64,000 bases of DNA from Triops longicaudatus (Eukaryota; Arthropoda; Branchiopoda; Notostraca; Triopsidae), in contig JAGQDJ010000189.1 in the NCBI GenBank assembly GCA_022885665.1, positions 37,217-101,216 on the forward strand, given 5' to 3'. Numbering within the stretch: the first letter of the stretch is position 1; each line of letters starts with the position of its first letter. Under the pieces are notes generated by a model. The model saw only the letters and a list, made by a program, of their open reading frames with translations, had not been told where the DNA came from and did not search any database. Positions 35,013 through 48,300 of the stretch are shown one piece after another. The translations under genes and the position numbers were made by a program.

Positions 35013-37048
35013 TTATAACAGCATCGTGTGCGGTTTTTCTAAATAAGACTTGAACGCTTTCAGCCACTGAGCTCCAACTGCTCCATCAACAACTCGATGA
35101 TCACAACTCAAAGTAACCGACATCACATTTGCAACGCGATATCTACAGATAGGACCGAAAACGAATGCTACTTTATCTCTTGACATACAAGATTAGAGAA
35201 ACTTACCCTTTTTCAGAATCGTCGGGAATCATTTGTTTTTGGGTAGCTCCAACCGCCAATATGCAAGCCTGGGGTGGATTAATGATAGCACTGAAGTTTT
35301 TAACTCCGAACATACCCAAATTCGAGATGGAGAAAGTGCCTCCCTACAATCAATTTATAATTTAATGCTTAACCCTTAATTAACATGTATTCCTTTACTT
35401 GAAATTCATGAGGCTGCAACTTTCCTTCTCGCGCTTTAGCAGCCAGTGTCTTCACGTCGTTGCTGATCGAAGCCAAACCTTTACCTTCGGCTTGGAAAAC
35501 AATTGGTGTGATTAAGCCTCTATCAGTGGAAACAGCTACGCTAACATCCACGTTGTTGTACCTACAAAATATCTTTACATAAGCATACAATTTTTTTAAA
35601 AAAATAATATTTATAGCAAGGTAGCTTACTGTCTGATATGCGAATCTTGCCAGGAAGAGTTCGTTTCAGGCACTTTCTTGCAAGCTAACGCAGATGCTTT
35701 GATGACAAAATCGTTAACGCTCAGTTTGCCACTATCTTTGCCCAAAATCTCATTGAGCTCTTCTCTAAGCTTCAAAATTTCGTCCATGGTAACATCCACA
35801 GATAAGTAATAGTGGGGAATCGTCTGCAAATCACGCTATTAAATTTTCATTCTCAGAAGGAGACGTTGTCAGTTTACTTGTTTGGACTGCAAAAGACGTT
35901 TGGCAATAACGCCCCGAGTATTTGACACGGGTATGTCGACGAAACTGGCACCAGGAGCTGCGACGGGCTTGCTAGGAGCAGCAGCAGGTGTGGCCTGGAC
36001 TGGCGTATCAATGGGTGCAGATGGAGAAATGGTAGCTAAATCTTCAGCTTTAATCGAGCCATGGATACCAGATCCCTTGGTGACAGCCTTTAGCGGATGA
36101 GAAATAAGTAGGACAAATCTACAAACTAAATGTTTGCTACTCACGGCCAAGGACAATCCTTTTTCAATGGCTAAACGTCGTGCCATTGGCGACGCAAATA
36201 TCCGATCCACTTCCTCTTGGCGGCTCAGTGGCTGCGAAGACGCTGAGGATTGTGGAGCCGCAGGTTGAGCAGCTTGCACAGGGGAGGCGGACGGTTCCAA
36301 TGTGGGAAGTGCAGCTTTCGTTGGAGTTGCCACTATACCGCTTTCTTCGTAATTCTTGAAGGCAGCAACATCTTCGGCATTTTCGACAATAATGCAAACA
36401 AGCTACAAACAAAGTGTTACATTAGTGGCAAAGGCTACCACAATGCCGTACTTTTCCAATAGGAACGTCTTTCGAGCCAGCAGGCACCAAAATTTTGGCC
36501 AGGTAACCTTCTTCAGGGGTTTCCATTCCCATGGTGGCTTTATCTGTTTCAATTTCAGCCAACAAGTCTCCCTCGTTCAATCGATCACCTGAGAAAAGAT
36601 ACAAATATAAATCACTGTCGAGAAAAACCCTGGAATTCTGATATGTAACATCTCAAAGTATTGCTATAACAGATTCTCTTTCAATTGGCCAAAATTACCT
36701 TCTTTCTTCTCCCAACTGACAATGGTTCCTAGTTCCATGGTGGGCGATAAAGCGGGCAGGTCGATTTTTTTGTGTGCCGGTAAATTTCCATTGGAATAGA
36801 ATCGCCATGTTGTAATAACCGGTAGCGGCTTGGACAGACTAGGATAACCCACCTGTCGTTGAAGACTACGAGAGAAGAATATCAAAGTTAGAAAAGAACG
36901 ACAAGCTTTACGTAACTTCTTACCAGTGATTTTTCAACTGAGTGACTCGCGAAGCCGATACACTGGACAAAGATCTGGTATTGTTTTTTATGGAATTTTC
37001 AAGCGTGTTACGTGTCACGCAGCTTTTTCGAACTGTCGTACGAATCAT
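35013..37048 (-). CDS. DLAT: Dihydrolipoamide acetyltransferase (pyruvate dehydrogenase E2)
   Basis: The E2 core enzyme of the mitochondrial pyruvate dehydrogenase complex; it moves the acetyl group from lipoamide to CoA. Nine exons on the minus strand: 36924-37048, 36699-36865, 36452-36588, 36145-36402, 35878-36087, 35630-35823, 35399-35561, 35207-35343 and 35013-35142, giving 506 aa. The N-terminus is Arg/Ser/Thr-rich and lacks early acids, as in a mitochondrial presequence. There is one lipoyl domain (lipoyl Lys in EIETDKATMGMET), an Ala/Pro linker, the E1/E3-binding domain (SPMARRLAIEKGLSLA), a second linker and the catalytic domain ending with DHRVVDGAVG, the HxxxDG active site. The human enzyme has two lipoyl domains; this one has one. 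The gene is convergent with the ACE-like gene. The intron between exons 3 and 4 is only 49 nt. Confidence 0.97.
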
Positions 37049-37851
37049 GGTGAAAATCGGTAGATCTTTCGTGGCAACCTATCCAACGAACTGTTTACCT
37101 TCACAGCTTCCTGTCACCGTCTATTATATCGATATTTCACTGTAGTCGATTTGCGTTTTGAGACATCTCGCGAGCAAACAAGTACTCAAGCAATTGCCTA
37201 TCTGCTAGGAACTAGTGAACGAAACGAAAAAAAAATAGCACTTGTACAAGAATATGCCAGACTTCTAGGAGCAATTTACCTTCTTTTAAAAAAAAAATCT
37301 ATTCGTATGTGTAGTAGTAGTGTAACTAATTTGCAGAATCTTCCTGTTCATCATGAATCTCTCATATAATTTCCGGACATATGAAGAAGTAAAGTTTTTG
37401 AGGGATCCATTATCGCTGCTTCATTGCTATTTTGTGTGTGCGTGTGTGTGTGTGTCGAAGCTGAAAATTATTTGTGCGCTTTTTCACGACACTGTGGGCA
37501 CTGCCTATTTTTTTTTTAATGAGTTTTTTTTTTTATAATTGACACTTCACACATTTTCCAAAATTCAACCAACGGCTGGGCTAATTTGTTCCAAGGAAAT
37601 CAACTTTATTTATGTATTGTCTTTATCTTATTTATTACCCATTTACAACGACACCCGTATCTATTAACCGCAAAATAAAATTTTGCCAGCAATGGGGAGA
37701 ACTGTCGGAGGCTTGGCTCCTTCTCATTCCACATAAAATACTTAATTAGTATACATGAAAAATTGCATGTATGGACACGATTGCACCAGCAATTGACACA
37801 GTTCGATTGTAAGAGCCTTCGAATAATCGGAAGTTAGGTTTCTCTAGTCAA

Positions 37852-38209
37852 TAGTGTTCCGGAACGGCCGTCGCTGCCGGAATGATGATCTTTCCGTTCC
37901 ATTGGCAATATTTGACGTTCCGTTCCAGCTCATTTTTGACGAAGTTCTGATTTAAATTATCGATTGTATAAATCGAACGTAAATAGACAATAGTGAGTGA
38001 TTTTCCCGATAGGATACATGGCGGAAATTGTAGATTTTGTTTAAAATTCAGAATTGGGTCCTTCCCTGCAGTTCATGGCTTCACACCGTCGCCGATGGAT
38101 GGCTTGGTCGGAACAATAAGGAACGGCCGAAAGTTCCGTTCCGTTCCGGGTCTAAGGAACGGAACTGAGTAGAACGAACGGAACTTTTCTGAAAAGCTCC
38201 AGAGCACTG
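37852..38209. mobile_element. hAT-type non-autonomous element (MITE) with 8-bp target duplication
   Basis: The left end TAGTGTTCCGGAACGG and inverted right end CAGTGCTCTGGAGCTT match at about 11 of 15 positions. The 8-bp flanks are CTAGTCAA (37844-37851) and CTGGTCAA (38210-38217), differing at one base, as expected for an aged hAT insertion. The 358-bp interior is full of TTCCGTTCC/GGAACGGAAC motifs in both orientations and has no ORF. Confidence 0.75.
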
Positions 38210-39977
38210 CTGGTCAAACCCTATTGTATGTGGAATTGCATAAGCTCCAGGAGCTTTATGGCCTTCGTTGAATTTTACAGCCCCACTTAACGCGAGTAAC
38301 GCGTTCTTCCACTAGCTAAGCCTGGGACCCTAGGATCAAGCCGAACGCAGCGACCACTCGTTATCACTCTATGGCTAGGGTCAAATTTCCTTATTAAAAG
38401 GCAAGTGCATCACTTATTTGGATTGCGTTGTAAAAATTTTGTGAACTATATTTGCGTAGTTAAAACATCGTTAATTGGTGCAGCGGAGTGTTACCGAAAG
38501 AAGGAAACGTTGCTTCTCACACAAATGCAAAACTAATCTTGCGATGAAATGCACTGTGCAATGCCCGTGTCAGTCGTGTCAGTCTCATGGCAATAAAGCA
38601 AGTCTGGTGCACACTATCGTCATCTTCGTAAAGATTTCCCCGCTAATGTAGGAGCTTTGAAAGTAATATTCGCAGCTTCTCGATCTCTATCATGTCAAGA
38701 ATTTAGAGCCCCAGCGTAAAAGGACTTGTATCCTTACATCGCATTGTTGTCGTGAAATTAGGAGGTTCGAACGAACGCCCATGTGTTAAAGCCACACATG
38801 CAGGATTATAAAATGCTCTAAGAGGTTAAATTGCCCCAGTATGATAGAGTCTGATGGGAATGGCTTGCCTCCCTTTCCTCATGTCCATTTTTGGATTTTG
38901 GCTACGATGTCTATCATTTTCAAAGCCAACTCCTCTATGCAGCGAGCGCATAAGCCCAAGCCAAGCTGGCCAATCTCCCAATCCCGTAGCTTTTTTCCCT
39001 TTACCCAATGCTGCACAGTCTTAAAATGTCTGGCCCGTAACAGGTAAGATGTTATTGCCCATACCAGCTTAGAAGGTCTTGAAAGCATTCTATTGCCGAC
39101 ACTGAATGGTTTTATGACAGAACCTGGCCAGGGCCATTAACAGATGAGCGGGTCATATAGTCATGCTGACTCTGCCCCCACCGTAGTCGTCCTTATAAAA
39201 ATGCTTTTAATGGGACTCAATTGGCCAACGAGGATGAAATCATATTAAAATATCCAGCGTTGGAGACTTAGGAAAGAAGGCGAAGAGAGCTAGAGCCAAG
39301 TACTGTCCCATTTCTTGCCCATATTTTATTGTCGAGAGCCATATTTCCCCTCTCGATTTCTCAGTTATGATTCTCGTAGCACGAGAACGGGACCTGATTT
39401 AGGGGCAAAAGGAAAAAATATTTATAGTTTAATTGCTTGACCCCGGCTATTTTATGTGTATATGAAGCTAAGCAATGCATATTGACACCGATTTGTGAAA
39501 AGCGCACGATCATTTTCTCTTTATAGGCTATAACGGAGACGACATTTGCTGCGAGCTCGCCGAGAGTAAACGAACTTTACATGAAATTTTAAAAGCACTC
39601 GATATGCAACAAAAACCTCCCCATCCCAGGAGACGAGCAATTCAATTTCAAACTTGATAGGTGTTAAATTGTGGGGGAGAGGGGGGCTTCCTTGTGCGTT
39701 ATTTTCCACTGAGCCTGCAGTGTTATCCCGTTTTCGGCAGCCTTTCCGGGGAGAAATCTCTGGAGACACTTTGTCAAATGATGCCCCGGATGCGCATATG
39801 ATGCTGCAAAGCAGAGTATCATAACGTTGAAGCATATGGACGACGGAGCATAACCCATTCCATGCATAACTAAACACCAACTCGGGCGCTGAGTAGACAA
39901 TAAGCCGAGTTTATCAGCTCGCTAGATCCTACCATGATAGATGGACAGCCATTTTCCCTCGCAGCTAGACGTAAGCG

Positions 39978-40001
39978 TTTTTTTTTTTTTTAAAAAAAAA
40001 A
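39978..40001. repeat. T14A10 palindrome
   Basis: T run directly followed by an A run. Confidence 0.9.
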
Positions 40002-42280
40002 TGGAGGCAAGAAAGAGAAACGCAAATTAAGCTTTGAGAATCTTTGAATTTGTGTTTTTCGTCAGAATTACACCGACAGTAGGAAGACGGCGAAATTAAA
40101 ATCCGAGAAATAGAAGGCCATAATATTTTTTCCTGATACGTTCGGTTCTAATTAAAAAAAAACAGTCCGTGGGGACACATCCAAAGCAGGAAAGATTAGA
40201 TAGCAACGCAGCTCAACAAAATTACACAGTCACACATTGAAATTAGTTGCGATTGCCTTGCTTTAACTATACGAAGATTAGTTGCTCGGTGAATACAACG
40301 AAAGAGCGAAAGGCTGTACGAAGTACCGAAAAGTTCGAAGGAGTTTTCTTTCAATAAGGACTTGTTTCAAGGAAGGGAGGAAAAGTAAAAGTATCTCGTC
40401 ATCAATGCGTATGATGGAGGTGCTTTCAAGTGAGTTAAAAAGTACAATATTTGTGTGCACAGGTGACAAAATTTGCACGTACGGGGCGTTTTCTTTGGCG
40501 GCACTTTGGCCTGTACTTGGAGGGGCGCCTTCGCAACACAGGCTCATACACATCTCTTACGTGCACAGAGAACGACCGTGCGGTTTGCCGCCTCCTTTCT
40601 GTAGCCCAGCCATGTCATAACACCTGGGCGATAATAGTTGAGACAACTCTGAGAGACGCAAATGCAGGCCCACACCTAAAGATAATGAAAAACTTAGTAG
40701 CCACTACCCTAAAGACCGTACATGACCCGAAGACATCTGCTGAAGGTTTTCTGATGTTGAAACTAACGGAAAGGAGTCAAACGCCCAAGGAAGATGGACA
40801 AAAGGAAACGGTGACTAGAAAGCTTGAAAAGCTCAGCTGAAAAACGTTAATGCTCAGCTATTTTTTCATTGGCACCTAGGTGCTAATATGTTAGTCAGAG
40901 GCGACGAGGAAAATGACACTTTTTGCGGTCTCCCAGCTATCAAGCCTTGTGATGGCCACCCATCAAGGATCTATAAACTTGCAGGAATCTGTCGTGGTAG
41001 CGGCACAGAGGCATAATTATTTTTGTTTCTTTTTAAAGACGAACTTTCATCTTAGAGCTTTTTTTCGCACGTTTGAATATCCAACCCAGGGCCTTCGAAG
41101 TATTCTTGCAATTGACATCTTTTTTCAGTTAGGTGCGATCCCTCTAGATCAGGCCGGCTATAATTATTTCAGAAAAATGGATATGGAGTGCGCCAGCGGA
41201 GGGAAAGCCAATTATGCGTTTCAGTGACGCGAAATTTGATGACAGTAAACCCGATTTCTTTAAGAACAAAGAATGTGGACCAATTGCCAAGAAGGAAGGA
41301 AGTAACTCCTTTTAATAGGCTACATTCTGCTTGACTGAGCTTCCGACGGGTTGTGTGAAAGAACGAACACGTGGTCAGATGTACTGTTAAGATTCTATTT
41401 CCTTGTCAAGGATGGTTTACATCACACAACTTACTTTATTTTTTTAATAAACATTAGCCTACCAGTTCTCTTTGTATAAAAAATAGTTTCCCATTATTCT
41501 TTACTCTATAACGTGACCAAATTACTGCTTAATACGAAAGAAAAGAATACTTGTTATGTTATCAAATGATATTTTTATCAAAGAATTACATTACATTATT
41601 GCATTTATCATACTATTTTATGTTTTACACTCCATAGCTTTAATTATTTTATTAGTCTTAACGTATAATTTTTAAGAAAAGGTCTAAAAGATGTAATGCG
41701 ACGGATCGTCAACCTAGGGATTAATGGGCCAGGGTGATACCAGCGGCTCTTTTTTATTTACTGCCGTTGCTTTTTGCCTTTTTCAGTATTTCTCCTCTTC
41801 GGTATCTTCCCGATGGTCTACTGGGACAGTTCAACGGTCACGTTAATGTTCGAAGAGTCCGAGGAGTGTCCTTGCCGGTGACTTTTAACAGTTGGGTCAA
41901 TCCATCCGCTCGTACTCCAAAATAATGAGGAAAAAATTGATCAGAAATATTTATGACCCAGCGGACTCTTTCGTATAGACACCTTTTAGCTAGACCTCGG
42001 CAATGCCCCATAAAGCATGCGCACGGTCCAAACTGGGTGGGCAAGTTCGGCTTCTGTGCTCTTTAATGACTTGGCTAATGACGAATGACAACAATTCCCT
42101 GAAGACTGTCACAAGAATGCCTCTATGTCGACCGCCCTTATTTCGCGCCGTCTATGCGACGTTGACCTTGCCACTGCGCCTTGTCCCCAAAGTTGCACAT
42201 TAGCTTTCATTACTGGAAAAAAGGAGATAAAACACTCTGAAAGGGATATGCCGATTACAGATATAAAAATAGTTATGTCC

Positions 42281-42302
42281 TTTTTTTTTTTAAAAAAAAA
42301 AA
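42281..42302. repeat. T11A11 palindrome
   Basis: T run directly followed by an A run, a near-perfect self-complement. Confidence 0.9.
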
Positions 42303-45300
42303 GAAAAGAAAATACGTAGCGGAAATGAAAATGTTGGGTATAAGGCATGAAAAAACTCGTAAGGGTAAACAACTTGGAAATAAATGCTACCATCGTGCCA
42401 GATCATGATCAAATAAACGACTGATTTGGCGCTTTACCGTTTATTTTCTAAACACTTGAGAACGGGGCGCAGCTACTGGTGACTTGTTGCTGGACTTGAT
42501 GTCGTTGGGATACATTTTTACAGGGCTATAACAAGAATTTTGAGTTCAAGTCCACCTTTTTCTCTGTCTTAAACGATTAAGCCAAAGCGCACCCGTTTTG
42601 CATTTCGCCTTTGACCTTTTCGAAAGCGACCGTTGAAATCCTAAGTGACAGCCTTTTTTTTCAAGCTCTGCTTTTTACTCCGTGCTCGTAGCGGCCCCCT
42701 GAACTAAACCAACGTCCAATTTGTCCCCGTGCCGACACAGAAACCCATCCATCTAGCTAGTTTTTCCTTTTACTGAGCAATCCAGAAGCAGTGGACCCGT
42801 CATCTGAGCCCTTAAAAAAAGCCACAAGTCTCCAAGGAATGGTAAAACATGAATCAGTTCTTGATGAAAGCTATAATTGCAGGTTTGTTACCTGAACGAC
42901 TTTCTTTTCGCCATTCGGGTTTCAGGGAGCCTGTTCGCCAAAAGTTGACGCCACATGTGATGCAAAGCCCATATTTACCAAAGGCGATGATTTCCTGTTA
43001 CTGCAGGTGTTTTGCCGACTTTCCGACTCGTATTGAAGCCAAAATGACCTGCATGAACTGGCAAGTGGAGGTGTTTGACATTTGTGGGGACAAATAAGAA
43101 AAAAGACGTGAAGTTCATCGTTAAAAAAGCGCTACCGGATACAAAAATCGGGCTTTTGCTAAATAAGCCCTTGATAGCGGTTGATGGACCCAGGAAAAAA
43201 CTCCATTAAGGTAAGATTCTGTAGGGTGAAAAACCATTTAGACAATTAGTCGATGTTTCGTGATTAGCGGAAGTTATATCTTTTGCATTTCCGTTGTCGA
43301 TAAGAATCAGTTTACGCTCGACCAGTCCACCATTTTTCAGGCTACCTTGGAAGAAGACGTGGAGCGATGATGATAATGATGTCATTGTCGTTTTGTCCGA
43401 TGAGATGGTTGATTACGTTCGCCTCCAGCTCCGAGTCGCCTACGGTATACAAATCTGTTCTTGTTTTTGCACCTGTGGTAAGGAGAATAGGAAGCCCGGC
43501 GTAGGAATACAGGCCTCCTTTATTTCCAGCAGCGCAAACGTCCATGACGAGGTCGCCAATTATGTATCCAAAGTACGCAGAGTCTTCAGTTTTGTTCTCT
43601 ATAATCACTCAGTGCGTCAGAATTTGTTCCTTAAAAGCCAAGCGATTTTCTTTCAAAACTTTCCCGGACAGAAATGAACCGCGTCGTTTTCAGCTACAGT
43701 CATATTAAGACAAATTACACACCGGGACAAAATAAACCCGTTGTTTGATCTTTTTTTTTTTGCGCCAACGGAGAAAGGTCACGGCACGATTAAATGTCTC
43801 CATTTCTTATTTATTATTGTTACATCTGCTTTCATTTTTCGTCCCTTTTCCGAGCCTGTCGTATAGTTATTAGTGGAATGAAAATTTAGCAACTACCCAG
43901 TAGTCCTATCACTAAGCTTCCAGCTGCTGGAATCATAAAACTTTGAAAATTTTGGTTAAACATAGATTTTCCAAAGTTATTAGTCACTAAACATAGTTAA
44001 CTTACTTTTTACTACCAATTAGCACTCAGCTTTGGCACCGTGCATGTAAGTAGAAACCAAGGTACTGATTTCAAGAGTAACAATACCCCAGTAATAGTAA
44101 GTGTTTATAAGGGGTTAAATTCCCTGTCCAAAACAAGCGACATACAATTTTTCCAGAATAGGAAGCCGTTTTTGCTCTTATTAGTCCCCCCCCCCCCCCG
44201 AAAGAGTCAACTAATGTGGAATATGAGAATCCAGTAAGGGGCTCTATGCATAAGTTGTTAAGGGGTAAAAGCAGGCTATGAACAACTCATTGGGCTACCC
44301 TATCTTCTCAGTCATAAAGTTTAATGGTTGACTATCAACTTTTATAGCCTACTGGTTGTGACCCCATGATAGTGGCATTTAAGTCCTCGGGATTCCGGCA
44401 AACTTTGCCTATAGCTCGATCTCATGCTCTGGGAAAGGGAAGGTAGTCAAATCTGCACTTCAGACCGAAAAAAGTCACGGTATGTTCGTTTTTTTTTTTC
44501 GCATTTTTACCGTCCCACTTATCGTTGCTGAGTCTTAGCCTCAACCCCGCAGAGAACGGGGTATCCCTCGATTGTACTATACCGAATTAGAAACGTCTAC
44601 TCGGTTGTCGTTTTCACAAGGTACCATGATGCCGCCAAAAGTTGGAAGCAGGTAAATCTCCGAGATCCTTTTTTCCATAAATTGACTGGTCGGGTTCGCT
44701 CTTTTGCTTTTATGATAGGTGGGTTGTCTGTCCTAACCTTTTCGGGGCTGTTGCTGGTCTCTTCTCCCGATACTTGGTGCAGTGCACAGGAACGATATCG
44801 TCCCACGGTCCCAGTCTTGTGACCAAGCACGCATCATCAAGACTTAAGAAAAGCAGAGAAAATTTGGATGGAGTACGCTACGGGATTTGGGGAGCTATGG
44901 CAGGCTATGCTCTTGGGATCCTCATCGGACATGTCTAGACGGGAGGCAAATTTGTCTGTTTTATCAAATGATCGCAAATGGGGGAGAAAAGGAATGCCAT
45001 TTTCTTGAACTCATTCCGGGACTCGAGTTAGCGAATATCATATACGTGTCTTCCGTTGCATATGCACGACTCCAACCGACTAGCAATGAGTCGACAGCGT
45101 GAACGTCACGCGTCAGTGACAGGTCTCAGGTTATTTCGCATATAAAAGGGACTTCCGATAGAGAGTTTTTGTGCTACTGCAGGTTTTTGAAACAATTCCG
45201 AGAACATTGACGCTGAAACCTTTTTGCGCGTTAGCCCCGCTTTTCCTGGTGACAAGATTTCCAGTAGGAGAACTGGTTGATGTTTCCTCAAATTGGGCAT

Positions 45301-48300
45301 GCTCAAGTGATACGAAACGGTGAAGAAGTTGTCTCTCAAACAACCAGCGCGACCAAAGATGTGTTTTCACTGGACAGGGGCTTGTATTTCTTCACGCTCT
45401 ATTGTCAACGCTTGTGAGAAAAGGCTACTCTGTAAGATGAGCCACCGAAAAAAACGTCTTGTTTGGATATGTCCCCCCACAATTCTTGTGTAAGATGCAA
45501 CAATCGCACCATGGGAATGCCCAAATATATGGTCCGCAAAGCTTTTTCCCAAGCAATATGGGGTTTTATTGGGGTCTGAACGGCTTGTTCCATGTCCACC
45601 CGTGTCCAAATCAGGGTCAGTTCTTAAAATGCGGCATGTCTTAACAGAATCCTTCAAAGTTCGTCACACTAGATGCCCCAAAGTCCGAGTGGTCCATCTT
45701 TTCGTTCGCTTCCCATGCCCATATTGCTCCCTGTAAGAAAACCAAGGCCTGGGCCGTAACGGAGTTGAGGTTTTTGTTGATACCGTTCACAGCAGCGCAG
45801 ACATACACAAGCAAAGTAAGGGAAGATCTTTGAGGTTAACACGGTGGATCAAGGTTGAGGACCAACACTCGGACAGTCGGACAACTGAGGGGACCGTTCT
45901 CACGTCAAGAAGTTGGTGGATCCTGGCGCACAACTTGTCCACTTTTTCCCAAGATGTTGTCCTCGCTATAACACCATAAGCAACGCAACCGATGTCAGGC
46001 TACCCCCTTACCCCCTTTTACTCTTTAGTCATAGTCCATGCCGCCCTTTGGTGTTGGGTACAAACGTTGCTGGGGACTCATGCAATTGGGAGAAGGAAAA
46101 TATGCCATATCGTCCATAAAAGCCCTCGGCCGGCGTTTCGGACAGAGACAACTTCACTGTGCTTTTTTTTATTACGACTTTTTGCCGATTGGACTCACTC
46201 GGTAGCAATATCCCCGCGTAGCTTCCGTGCTGTGGGAAATATGACTGGGTTACCATCTCATGCCCACTCACCTTCCAACTTATTGGAGCTCCTGGTTTTT
46301 AAAACCGTCCATATCTCAATAAAGCTGCCCTACGATTCTACCCCAAGACAACTTACTCAAGCTCCCTGAGTGCGTCCAACACGTACCATTTGACTTGGAA
46401 GGGCGCCGTGCGTATCGGGACCCGGGAGCAGCCCATCGTGGGAATTATTTACTTATTGTAAAAAAGAAAGTTCCTCGAGCCTCTTAACAAATGTTACAGT
46501 TATTTAACCTTGTTTTTCGAAAGGGAGGAGTAAAAGATGAATATTCTCTGTTGGCCATAATTCGGGTTTGATGAACGATAAGCATGGCAGGGTTGTGCCC
46601 TATGACACTTAGCTTTCACAAGTGCTTCTGCGTTGGAAGTATCATAAGAATATGGGACCCAGTGAAAAAAAAAGCAACACATAGTGTGAGCAATGCTACG
46701 TAAAAGGAAAGGAGAATAAAGCTCTAAGAACAAATCCCAAGTGTTTTGTTCTTATCAGAAAGGGCATCTGCAAGATCTGCACGGCGTCTTCATCCGCCAT
46801 CATGCATGTTCCTTTTCCTTGGCGGCAAATAGGCCGTAGAAAAGGGCATGGCACCATGATATCTCTTCTGTTGCTCTGGTCCTCAATGAAGATTTTCCTG
46901 TGCGCGCGTGTGTGGGAGTTCAAGGGCGATGTTTCAGGGCTTTTACCCATTCATGTTTCGCTGCTATTTGTGCAAGTGCAAGTACTAGGCCGACTTCGTA
47001 CGGTAGATTTTTAGGCGCCAAAAAAAGATACACCCACTCTAACACTGGAAGCCAGCAATGTGTATTCTGCAGGATGACTAACAGTCCCGGATATGATTAG
47101 ACCGATATAACTCCTATAGTGCAATAACATTCACAAGCAATGTATTATAGAATCTCATTATAGCGAAGCTTCGGGAGTATGGCAAAATTATTTGGTATAT
47201 TCAAAGCTTAATGTAATAGTATAGTACCCAATATTGGCCCGTAAATATTGAATCTATGCGTTCCCAGGCGTCAGTCTCCTCACAGGAGAAATAGTGTTGA
47301 AAGTAACAATCTTTTTTTTTTTGGAATCTAAAATTATTTTGCATCACTAAGATGGAAATTCCCGAAATCTTATAGTTGTTCTAGCACTAAGGAGTTTGCC
47401 GATAAGAAATCATGTATGTTGCTACTGCAAAAGGAGGCAAGCATTCACAATTGATGCAGTTATTTTTGCCTTTTTTTTATCATGCATGCACCACATTTAC
47501 AAACGAAACTTTCGACATCTTTCTCAGTAGAATTGCTTCTGCGGTGTTCAATGTAACGTTCTAACATTTGTCACTATCGTACTTGCATTGTTATAACCGA
47601 ATGAATTGCGTCATGCCTTTCTTCGGGGGGAATTGAGAATTGTTCAGTAAAAGCTAATTTTACGCGATAATTAACCCTCGTTCAATTATAGACGTGTTTT
47701 TCGCCATTTCATACGAACAATTTCGACATTTCATTTGGTATGAAACATGATCAAGTGTCGCCAAACGACACAGTTTGTCTTAAAACAAAAATAAATAAAT
47801 ACCAAGTTTTATTACGCCAAGGATCTCTTGCATAGGCTAAAATCAGTCAGTTATACGATAGTGTAATTGTCATTAAATAATATTCTAATAAAAAATACGA
47901 CAGAATGAAAATGGGAAGATCAAGAAATAAATGTATATAGTATTGCGAGACAACATTATTAACCAGTTGAGAAGGGCTTGCATAATTGGAGGAATCTGAC
48001 AACCCGACAGACGTATAGCCCCATATTGAAGTACATTATAAACTTTTATTTTTTTTTCTGCAAATGTGTGTTGATAAACTTGACTATGGAATCTTTCGAA
48101 TTCATGTGATATCTTGAAACATTTGTGCTGCAACGAAATTCATGGTCTAAATAACTTGGTCATTTTTGTCTGACAATAATGTTAACGCAATTCAATATAG
48201 CAGGCTAAACTCGAAGTAATAAACAAAGATTAAAACGCACTACTCGTATGCCGCATGTCTATTGATGTCTGCTCGGCGTATGTATAATACAAAAATTCCT

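Noticed and set aside
40282..40840. Overlapping 112- and 129-codon frames
   Set aside because: Two frames overlap with no recognisable motif; neither continues through plausible splice sites.
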